From the NCBI GenBank assembly GCA_030622395.1, contig JAUXGF010000235.1, positions 1-5,332 of the forward strand: a stretch of DNA of 5,332 bases. Direction: 5' to 3'. The translations under genes were made by a program, and so were the position numbers. Each line of letters opens with the position of its first letter. Position 1 is the stretch's first letter. The stretch comes from Calditrichaceae bacterium. Its GTDB lineage: Bacteria > Calditrichota > Calditrichia > Calditrichales > Calditrichaceae. The notes under the pieces are model-generated. The model was not told the origin of the DNA, ran no database searches, and saw only the letters and a list, made by a program, of their open reading frames with translations. Shown piece after piece: positions 1-5,118 of this stretch.

Positions 1-314
1 TACGGTTCATTTAAATGATCTACGGCTTGCGGCGTCGGCTTTATTAAAAGCTCAATATTTAATTCTTTCGCTTTATCATGCACTTCCTTCATAACCGGCA
101 GGCTGCCGTACATGCCGCTGCCAATGACCAGTCTTCTGCAATTCCATGGAATATTTTCAGCCGGCGAAAGAGGCGTATGTCCGGATTGTCCTTTAATTTT
201 TCCGGAAGCGCTTTTATCCCTGGCGCTGATTTTCCCCTGATCGATGATTATATCTTCCAAATAGCTTATCCCGTCAATTTTAATATTTCCAAAACTCAAT
301 TCATTTATCTGCAT
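1..314 (-). CDS. Mth938-like (DUF498/AAMDC-type) domain protein, 3' end outside window
   Basis: An open frame on the - strand starts at the ATG at 314-312 and stays open for 104 codons to the window edge, so the C-terminus is missing. A Shine-Dalgarno-like AAGGTG (complement of 320-325) lies 5 bases upstream of the ATG and supports this start. The product begins MQINELSFGNIKIDG, has a central stretch ending in PAENIPWNCRRLVIGSGMYG (residues 51-70), and continues with an IELLIKPTPQAV strand and helix start near 87-98. This pattern, a short beta-rich N-terminus, then LVIGxGM, then a 'xTPQAV' segment, is what I recognise from the Mth938/DUF498 fold, which includes human AAMDC and NDUFAF3. Most members are about 110-130 residues, so only a few residues are probably missing. 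The biochemical role of bacterial members is not established; NDUFAF3 is a complex I assembly factor, but that should not be transferred here. It is transcribed divergently from ndk. Confidence 0.82.
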   Translation of the reverse strand, partial: MQINELSFGNIKIDGISYLEDIIIDQGKISARDKSASGKIKGQSGHTPLSPAENIPWNCRRLVIGSGMYGSLPVMKEVHDKAKELNIELLIKPTPQAVDHLNEP

Positions 315-356
315 ATTAACACCTTAAATATTTGTTAACATTTGGTTAGTAAAAAA

Positions 357-406
357 ATTTTATTTAACTTAATAATTTGACAATAATTAAATATAGATTG
401 TATTTT
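357..406. promoter_or_regulatory. Weak candidate divergent promoter region between the Mth938-family gene and ndk
   Basis: This very AT-rich stretch contains TTGACA at 377-382 on the + strand, followed after 18 bases by TATTTT (401-406). On the - strand it contains TTGTCA (complement of 378-383), followed after 15 bases by TAAAAT (complement of 357-362). The - strand pair is suitably placed for the Mth938-family gene. The + strand pair would give ndk a leader of more than 400 bases through several repeats, so a closer ndk promoter is also possible. The -35 boxes are good, the -10 boxes and spacings are not, and low-complexity AT sequence produces such matches by chance. Confidence 0.25.
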
Positions 407-433
407 TATGATTTACAAATAGATTGAAGCTGT

Positions 434-461
434 CAGCGCTCAGCATACAGCGTTCAGCTTT
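434..461. repeat. Four tandem degenerate 7-bp units, CAGCNNN
   Basis: Four consecutive heptamers each begin with CAGC: CAGCGCT (434-440), CAGCATA (441-447), CAGCGTT (448-454) and CAGCTTT (455-461). AAGCTG at 427-432 and CAGCTT at 455-460 are also exact reverse complements, so the array can fold on itself. There is no open frame, and a 7-bp period argues against coding. It is the first of three heptamer-period repeats in this spacer. Confidence 0.7.
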
Positions 462-493
462 AAGTTCTTTTAACTGAATTGATTAATAGAAGC

Positions 494-634
494 GATACTG
501 GATACTGGTTGGAGCGGAGCGGAAATCCCTCTTTTGCGGGAATACTGATTACCTATTACCGATTACTGGTTACCGATTACCGATTACTTAAGATTCTTCA
601 TCCAGTATCCAGTATCAAGCAACAAGCATCTATT
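494..634. repeat. Module A: heptamer-built inverted repeat upstream of ndk
   Basis: The left arm GATACTGGATACTGG (494-508) and right arm CCAGTATCCAGTATC (602-616) are perfect 15-bp reverse complements about 93 bases apart. Both arms are heptamer arrays: two ATACTGG-type units on the left, and five ATCCAGT-like units (600-606, 607-613, 614-620, 621-627, 628-634) on the right, decaying outward. Just inside the left arm is GGAAATCCCTCTTTTGCGGG (521-540), a small C-rich/G-rich hairpin that recurs with one change in module B (3067-3086). The loop also contains the GATTACC array. It is intergenic and non-coding, and its relatedness to module B shows it is a dispersed repeat family. Confidence 0.8.
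547..588. repeat. Six tandem 7-bp units, consensus GATTACC
   Basis: Six uninterrupted heptamers fill these 42 bases: GATTACC (547), TATTACC (554), GATTACT (561), GGTTACC (568), GATTACC (575) and GATTACT (582). Only substitutions separate the units, with no indels, so the 7-bp register is kept throughout. The array lies in the loop of module A and is absent from the equivalent loop of module B. Heptanucleotide short tandem repeats are known from cyanobacteria; I do not claim that this is the same family. Confidence 0.85.
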
Positions 635-645
635 TCAGTTTAACT

Positions 646-670
646 TTTCCCGGCAATTCGGGACTATACT
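646..670 (+). promoter_or_regulatory. Conserved tail after module A, with possible ndk -10 box
   Basis: TTTCCCG (646-652) and GGACTATAC (661-669) recur in the same order after module B upstream of selB (3143-3149 and 3168-3176). TCCCG and CGGGA (649-663) can form a small 5-bp stem in this copy only. TATACT at 665-670 resembles a sigma-70 -10 box, but there is no convincing -35 at the right distance in either copy. It is therefore either a shared promoter piece or simply the end of the repeat module. Removing the MITE-like element would place it about 40 bases before the ndk ATG. Confidence 0.4.
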
Positions 671-685
671 ACAAATTAACTACTT

Positions 686-819
686 AGTGTCTGAACGAAA
701 ACTAGCCCAAACTGTCATTTCGAAGCGGAGCGAGAAATCTTTTAACGTTATAAATATTGAAGTTACAGATTTCTCCCTTCGGTCGAAATGACAAAAAAGC
801 GCTTTTTCGGTCAGACACT
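686..819. mobile_element. 134-bp MITE-like element with 9-16 bp terminal inverted repeats and ACTT duplication
   Basis: The ends AGTGTCTGAACGAAAA (686-701) and TTTTCGGTCAGACACT (804-819) are reverse complements at 15 of 16 positions, with the outermost 9 perfect. ACTT directly flanks both sides (682-685 and 820-823), as expected for a 4-bp target duplication. Inside is a second inverted pair, TGTCATTTCGA (713-723) with TCGAAATGACA (783-793), then GAGAAATCT (732-740) with AGATTTCTC (767-775). A transcript would fold into one long stem. There is no room for a transposase, so it must have moved in trans. The nested pairs could mean one composite element or one repeat inserted into another. It sits between the presumed ndk leader and the ndk Shine-Dalgarno. 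Similar TGTCATT...AATGACA inverted repeats are common in many bacterial genomes; the exact family is not identified. Confidence 0.75.
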
Positions 820-844
820 ACTTAAAGAAAAGGATCACCTGTTT

Positions 845-1261
845 ATGGAACGAACATTGGCTATTATCAAACCCGACGGCGTCGCTGCCGGATTAATCGG
901 AGATATTATTAAACGTATCGAATACGAAGGCGTCAAAGTTGCCGGTATGCGCTTAACTCAACTTGACCGGCGTCAGGCTGAAGGTTTTTATTATGTGCAC
1001 CGCTCAAAACCATTTTTTAATTCATTAATTGATTACATGACTTCAGGCCCTGTCGTTTTGATGGCTCTACAGGGAAATAATATCATCAGTCATTGGCGCG
1101 AATTAATGGGCGCTACTGATCCGGCAAAAGCAGGACGCGGCACTATCCGCGGCGATATGGGCACAAATATTGAGAGAAATGTTGTTCACGGTTCAGACTC
1201 TAATGAATCCGCTATATTTGAAATCAACTATTTTTTTAAAGGCACGGATATTGTGACTTAA
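845..1261 (+). CDS. ndk: Nucleoside diphosphate kinase
   Basis: Ndk transfers the gamma-phosphate from a nucleoside triphosphate, usually ATP, to other (deoxy)nucleoside diphosphates through a phosphohistidine, balancing cytosolic NTP/dNTP pools. The 138-residue product has the normal bacterial length and covers the whole single-domain fold. The phosphorylated histidine is H115 in NVVHGSDS. Other expected active-site residues are present at a constant offset: K9 (IIKPDG), Y49, F57, R85, T91 (GATDPAKA), R102 (GTIRGD) and N112. The start at 845 (MERTLAIIKPDGV) matches the family N-terminus and has AAAAGGA at 828-834. An in-frame ATG at 788 would add 19 residues, but it lies in the arm of the MITE-like element and has no Shine-Dalgarno, so I reject it. 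It ends in TAA and appears monocistronic: the next gene is 344 bases away with its own promoter-like signals. Function is near certain. Confidence 0.97.
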   Translation: MERTLAIIKPDGVAAGLIGDIIKRIEYEGVKVAGMRLTQLDRRQAEGFYYVHRSKPFFNSLIDYMTSGPVVLMALQGNNIISHWRELMGATDPAKAGRGTIRGDMGTNIERNVVHGSDSNESAIFEINYFFKGTDIVT

Positions 1262-1282
1262 CATTTGGTTTGTATGAAAGTT

Positions 1283-1470
1283 TTTCAACTCACCCCCTAA
1301 ATCCCCCTCTCTTTAAGAAATAGAGGGGGACTTGGATTCAATTTTTTCCCTTCCCTGTTGTATTAGGGAAGGGTTACCCCGAAGTATCGGAATGCAAGCA
1401 GGGATGGGTAAAAAAAACACAAAACTGTCATTTTTTGTTGATGGCGGAAGCCCATGTGAGTTTATATGAA
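1283..1470. repeat. Module C1: foldback repeat downstream of ndk
   Basis: Two blocks here recur after selB. Block 1 (1283-1336) is identical over 54 bases to 5119-5172. Block 2 (1434-1470) matches 5282-5318 at 35 of 37 bases. Between them the sequence differs but again folds: a 9-bp stem at 1302-1310 with 1322-1330 (inside block 1), a 9-bp stem CCCTTCCCT/AGGGAAGGG (1348-1356 with 1365-1373), and a small CCGA/TCGG stem (1379-1390). CACCCCCTA (1291-1299) can roughly pair with the GGGATGGG region (1401-1408) to enclose them. There is no open frame. It lies directly after ndk and may also act in transcript ending, but no hairpin is followed by a proper T-run. Confidence 0.8.
1302..1330. terminator. 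C-rich hairpin after ndk, possible transcript end
   Basis: TCCCCCTCT (1302-1310) pairs perfectly with AGAGGGGGA (1322-1330). After one mismatch the loop side can continue with TTT/AAA, leaving a 3-base loop. The nearest T-run (1342-1347) is about 11 bases past the stem, so a classical intrinsic terminator is not supported. The same hairpin occurs after selB (5138-5166), which is compatible with a stabilising or transcript-end role at both sites. Confidence 0.3.
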
Positions 1471-1552
1471 ATCATTCATCATTCAGCTATCAGATTTTTA
1501 ATAACAGATGACTTCCGATCCAAACGGTCGGCATACGGGCTTTTCAAAAGTA

Positions 1553-1584
1553 TCTGAATTGAATTTGCTATTAGCAAATATAAT
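1553..1584 (+). promoter_or_regulatory. Candidate peptidase promoter with overlapping palindromic operator
   Basis: ATTTGCTA (1563-1570) and TAGCAAAT (1572-1579) form a perfect 8-bp inverted repeat around one central base. Its last base is the first T of a consensus TATAAT (1579-1584). The best -35 candidates at suitable distance (around 1553-1561, TCTGAATTG) are weak. A weak -35 with a palindrome across the spacer is a common layout for a regulated promoter, with a dimeric regulator binding between the -35 and -10. The regulator is unknown. TATAAT lies 21 bases before the peptidase ATG, which leaves a short leader containing the Shine-Dalgarno AAGGAG (1594-1599). Confidence 0.5.
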
Positions 1585-1605
1585 GTCTATAAAAAGGAGA
1601 CCACT

Positions 1606-3003
1606 ATGCTTCAGTTCTTAAAAATAGTTATAACTGCGTTTATTTCTGTTTTATTCTTTTTTAGTATTATTATTGGGCAAACAAGCGATGGTTCTATTTC
1701 AACTGAAATGCTGCAAAAAATAGAAAAATCGATTCAAAAAGACGCTTACACAAAAGCGATGATCAATGCCGTATCCAATAATGAAATCAAAAAATTAGCT
1801 TTAAACCGGGAGCTGGCAGGAAAAATCGATCATCACTTCGCCCACAAAATAGAAACGACTGGCATTACTAATCAAAAATCATCGGGAAGATGCTGGCTGT
1901 TTACGGCTTTAAATATTTTACGCCCAAAAGTGAAAGAAAAGTATAATCTAACTAAATTTGAATTTTCTGAAAATTACCTGTTTTTCTGGGATCAATTGGA
2001 GAAAGCTAATCTATTTTTAGAAAGCATTATTATTACGAAAGAGAAAAAGATTGACGACCGTGAAGTTGAGTGGCTTTTTAAACACCCCATCAGCGACGGC
2101 GGCGTTTGGAATATGATGGTTGACCTGGTTGATAAATATGGATTGGTTCCCAAAGAGGCTATGCTTGAATCATTTAACAGCGACAATACACGGAATATGA
2201 GCCGGTTGACCCGTCGTAAATTGCGCGAGGATGGATTGCTTTTGCGTAAATGGCATGATGAAGGGAAAAAAGCTGGATTTTTACAAAACAAGAAAACCGC
2301 TATGTTAGCTGAAGTTTACCGTATGTTAATGATCAGTTTAGGCGAACCCCCAAAAGAATTTACATGGCGCTATGTCGATAAAGATGAAAATTTAAGTAAA
2401 GCTATAAAATATACGCCTTTGTCATTTTATAAAGAAGTGGCTGGGATTGATTTAAGCGAATATATAATGCTTATGAATGATCCGTCCAAGGAATATTTTA
2501 AGCTGTATGAAATCGAATATGATAGAAATATGTTCGACGGCAGAAATTGGACATTTATCAATCTGCCGGTTGATGAGTTGAAAATATCCGCAAAAAATTC
2601 CATATTAGCGGATGAGGGCATGTACTTTTCTTGCGACGTCGGTAAACAGTTAAATAAAGACGAAGGCATATTAGCTGCGGATATGTATGATTATGAGTCG
2701 ATTTTCGGAGTTTCTTTTAATATGAATAAAAAGGAACGCATATTAAGTTTTGACAGCGGCTCTTCGCACGGAATGGCTTTAATGGGCGTGGACACCTCCA
2801 CCGCTGGCAAACCGGTTAAGTGGTTGTTGGAAAATAGCTGGGGCGATGAAAAAGGACACAAAGGCTATTTATCCATGACCGACGAGTGGTTCGACGAATA
2901 TATGTTCCGCCTGGTGATTCATAAACGGTTTATACCTGAAAAGGTCTTGAAAATATTAACTCAAAAACCAGTTAAATTACCGCCATGGGATGCAATGTTT
3001 TAA
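1606..3003 (+). CDS. pepC: Secreted C1B cysteine aminopeptidase (bleomycin hydrolase / PepC family)
   Basis: Papain-fold peptidases of MEROPS family C1B trim N-terminal residues from peptides; bleomycin hydrolase and lactococcal PepC are the models. All four active-site residues are present: Q90 (oxyanion hole, ITNQKSSGRCW), nucleophile C96, H388 (GSSHGMAL) and N410 (ENSWGDEKG). The 465 residues begin with a signal peptide: K6, a hydrophobic stretch at about 7-23, and a plausible cut near G24/Q25. That leaves about 441 residues, close to the 430-455 of cytosolic relatives. AAGGAG at 1594-1599, six bases before the ATG, supports this start; an internal ATG at 1708 that would remove the signal has no such site. 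The classical enzymes are cytosolic hexamers, so export to periplasm or outside is a departure; an uncleaved membrane anchor is possible. The C-terminus is PPWDAMF, ending soon after the WDxM motif that reaches the active site in relatives. Substrates are unknown. It appears monocistronic. Confidence 0.93.
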   Translation: MLQFLKIVITAFISVLFFFSIIIGQTSDGSISTEMLQKIEKSIQKDAYTKAMINAVSNNEIKKLALNRELAGKIDHHFAHKIETTGITNQKSSGRCWLFTALNILRPKVKEKYNLTKFEFSENYLFFWDQLEKANLFLESIIITKEKKIDDREVEWLFKHPISDGGVWNMMVDLVDKYGLVPKEAMLESFNSDNTRNMSRLTRRKLREDGLLLRKWHDEGKKAGFLQNKKTAMLAEVYRMLMISLGEPPKEFTWRYVDKDENLSKAIKYTPLSFYKEVAGIDLSEYIMLMNDPSKEYFKLYEIEYDRNMFDGRNWTFINLPVDELKISAKNSILADEGMYFSCDVGKQLNKDEGILAADMYDYESIFGVSFNMNKKERILSFDSGSSHGMALMGVDTSTAGKPVKWLLENSWGDEKGHKGYLSMTDEWFDEYMFRLVIHKRFIPEKVLKILTQKPVKLPPWDAMF

Positions 3004-3036
3004 GAACATAGCTATGCAAATTTATTAATGGAAAAA

Positions 3037-3131
3037 ATACTGGATACTGGATACTCGATGCTGGTTGGAAATCCCGCTTTTGCGGGGATGATCAAGTTTC
3101 TTTATCCAGTATCCAGCATCCAGTATCTATT
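3037..3131. repeat. Module B: heptamer-built inverted repeat upstream of selB
   Basis: The left side is four tandem heptamers: ATACTGG (3037), ATACTGG (3044), ATACTCG (3051) and ATGCTGG (3058). The right side is four more: ATCCAGT (3104), ATCCAGC (3111), ATCCAGT (3118) and ATCTATT (3125). The arms 3037-3059 and 3104-3126 pair over 23 bp with two mismatches. A CCCGC/GCGGG hairpin with a TTTT loop (3073-3086) sits inside. It matches module A in order and sequence: GATACTSGATRCTGGTTGGA agrees at 18 of 20 bases, followed by the GGAAATCCC...GCGGG block. It lacks module A's GATTACC array and differs in heptamer number. Confidence 0.82.
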
Positions 3132-3142
3132 TTAATAATACA

Positions 3143-3176
3143 TTTCCCGATCATCAGGCTGTTGTCAGGACTATAC
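3143..3176 (+). promoter_or_regulatory. Conserved tail after module B, possible selB promoter piece
   Basis: TTTCCCG (3143-3149) and GGACTATAC (3168-3176) repeat the tail found after module A. TATACA (3172-3177) or TACAAT (3174-3179) could act as a -10 about 20 bases before the selB ATG. No clear -35 is spaced correctly; TTGTCA at 3162-3167 is too close. The spacing between the two conserved words differs from the ndk copy (18 versus 8 bases), which weakens a fixed bipartite promoter reading. Confidence 0.35.
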
Positions 3177-3195
3177 AATAAAATACAGATCATAT

Positions 3196-5103
3196 ATGGA
3201 TAAACATACAATTATCGGCATGGCCGGTCATATCGATCATGGTAAAACAGCTTTGATTAAAGCTTTAACGGGTATCGAAACCGACCGCTTGAAGGAAGAA
3301 CAGGAACGCGGCATAACTATTGATATCGGTTTTGCCTACTGGAAAGATAATGTAACTATTATTGACGTGCCCGGACATGAAAAATTTGTGCGCAATATGG
3401 TAGCCGGAGTCAGTACGGTTGATTTGTTCCTTTTGGTCATTGCCGCCGACGACGGCATTATGCCGCAGACTATCGAGCATTTGGATATTTTAAAATTCTT
3501 CGGCGTACGCGACGGGATTGTTGCCTTGAATAAAATTGATTTGGTCGATGAAGAATGGAATCTTCTAATGCAGGAAGAAATCAATGAATTTCTGCAAAAA
3601 AACGGGTTTGAGAAAATTCCGGTTATCCCCGTATCCGCTGTAAATAAAAATGGCGTTGAAGAATTGAATGCCGCCTTACTCGACAAAATTAAAAACAAAC
3701 ACCGTACGGAAAATGCCCGCCCTTTCCGATTGAATATCGACCGTAATTTTTCAGCCAAAGGATTCGGGGCTATTGTAACGGGGACTGTATTATCTTCAAA
3801 CATTTCAACAGGCGATAAACTTGTAACTCTTCCAGCAAAAAAAGAGACAAAAGTGCGTGGTCTGCAAGTGCATCAACACGCGGCGGAAAAAGCTTATATG
3901 GGACAGCGTACGGCAATAAATCTTTCCAATATTTCTATTGATGAATTACAACGGGGAACGGCTCTGGTTGAGCCTGACTCATTAGAACCGACACAGGAAT
4001 TGCTTGCAGAGATAATAACAACGGCAAATATCAAGTTTAAAATTAAACGTCATTCAAATGTTCATATTCATTTAGGAACAGCCGAAATAGTAGGCAGGAT
4101 AGATTGGTTCGACGATGCGCGTCAGCTTGAACCCAATCAAACTTATCATGTTAGAATCAGACTCAGCGAAGCGGGCGTTGCAGCGCCGGGAGATCCTGTC
4201 TTAATACGAAGCTTCTCCCCGGTAACGACTATCGCCGGCGGTAAAGTTCTTCAGGTTGATCCCCCGCGTCTCCCGCGTGATACTGATACATGGAAGACTT
4301 ATTTTGATACCCTTTCCAGCGGCGATATCCCGGCGAAGATTCAACTTATTTTTGAGTTTTCAGGTTACCGGACAATAACCTTAAATGAAATACAAAAAGC
4401 CTTATTTGAGAAAAAGCAAACTATTGAATCGGCTGCGTCAAAGCTGGAAAAGCAAAAAATAATATTTAGTTTTGATTATAAAAATGAAGTCCATTTCATT
4501 CATAATAAATCAGCGGCGCGGGCGGTTGAAATAATTAAAGAAATTTTAGATAAGACGCTTTCCGATCAAAAATATAAAAAAGGATTAAATTTTAAGGAAT
4601 TATTCAATCACTTAAAACATTATCATTTTACAGAACCCTTTTTAGAGCGCGTTTTGCAAAAGGCGGTTAATATTAAAGATATTTTTTTCGATGGAGAAGT
4701 ATACTCCGCAGAAGATATTATCGGCTCTGAAAAGATGGCGGAAGTTAAACAACAAATCGCCGCTTTTTACAAAGAATGCCGTTTCAACGCCCCCGATTTA
4801 AAACAATTGAGCGAAAAATTTAATCTAGATCAGAAGACTCTAAAAGCCTTCACTTTGGAATTAGCAAAAAATGGTATTTTAAAATCCATAAACGGACAGT
4901 TCTATTTACATATTGATGTATTCAACGAATTAATAAATTTTTTAAAAACACATTTCAAACAGAACGACCATCTTGAAGTTACTGTAGTCAGAGACTTCGC
5001 GCAAAGCAGCCGAAAATATATTATTCCCTTATTGGAATATTTAGATAACATGGAGTATACAATACGCCGGGGAGATACGCGTGTGAAGGGGCAGGCTTTG
5101 TAA
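3196..5103 (+). CDS. selB: Selenocysteine-specific translation elongation factor SelB
   Basis: SelB carries selenocysteinyl-tRNA(Sec) to ribosomes stalled at UGA codons marked by a SECIS hairpin. The 635-residue product has the expected order. The GTPase domain has G1 GHIDHGKT (11-18), switch I around [10 protein letters not shown] (37-46), G3 DVPGH (57-61), G4 NKID (112-115) and G5 SAV (147-149). Domain II (about 175-260) includes [17 protein letters not shown] (186-201). Domain III (about 268-355) leads into a C-terminal series of winged helices (about 375-635), ending in [19 protein letters not shown] (599-617), the SECIS-binding type of wing. No domain is missing and the length is normal (E. 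coli SelB is about 614). ATG 3196 fits because the first beta strand starts at once, but no Shine-Dalgarno precedes it. selA, selC and selD are not in this window. It stops with TAA and stands alone between two repeat modules. Confidence 0.96.
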   Translation: MDKHTIIGMAGHIDHGKTALIKALTGIETDRLKEEQERGITIDIGFAYWKDNVTIIDVPGHEKFVRNMVAGVSTVDLFLLVIAADDGIMPQTIEHLDILKFFGVRDGIVALNKIDLVDEEWNLLMQEEINEFLQKNGFEKIPVIPVSAVNKNGVEELNAALLDKIKNKHRTENARPFRLNIDRNFSAKGFGAIVTGTVLSSNISTGDKLVTLPAKKETKVRGLQVHQHAAEKAYMGQRTAINLSNISIDELQRGTALVEPDSLEPTQELLAEIITTANIKFKIKRHSNVHIHLGTAEIVGRIDWFDDARQLEPNQTYHVRIRLSEAGVAAPGDPVLIRSFSPVTTIAGGKVLQVDPPRLPRDTDTWKTYFDTLSSGDIPAKIQLIFEFSGYRTITLNEIQKALFEKKQTIESAASKLEKQKIIFSFDYKNEVHFIHNKSAARAVEIIKEILDKTLSDQKYKKGLNFKELFNHLKHYHFTEPFLERVLQKAVNIKDIFFDGEVYSAEDIIGSEKMAEVKQQIAAFYKECRFNAPDLKQLSEKFNLDQKTLKAFTLELAKNGILKSINGQFYLHIDVFNELINFLKTHFKQNDHLEVTVVRDFAQSSRKYIIPLLEYLDNMEYTIRRGDTRVKGQAL

Positions 5104-5118
5104 CTCACGCCCTGTCCC

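Noticed and set aside
78..338. + strand open frame of 86 codons
   Set aside because: It lies antisense over the Mth938-family gene, which has a family-like protein sequence and its own ribosome site; the + strand product resembles nothing.
547..588. CRISPR-like array
   Set aside because: The units are 7 bp and directly tandem with no spacers, so this is a short tandem repeat.
686..819. Riboswitch or attenuator controlling ndk
   Set aside because: Terminal inverted repeats with a flanking 4-bp duplication explain the structure better as an inserted element; no known riboswitch core is visible.
1992..2669. Two - strand open frames inside the peptidase gene
   Set aside because: They are antisense shadows of a gene with all catalytic residues intact; their translations are low-complexity and Ser/Phe-rich, as expected for reversed coding DNA.
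3007..3016. CATAGCTATG palindrome after the peptidase stop
   Set aside because: It is ten bases, AT-rich and without a T-run, too weak to call a terminator or a binding site.
3265..3803. Two - strand open frames inside selB
   Set aside because: They lie opposite the conserved GTPase domain and show no recognisable protein features.
4902..5108. - strand open frame over the end of selB
   Set aside because: It is a shadow of the SECIS-binding wing coding region, with no ribosome site or family resemblance.
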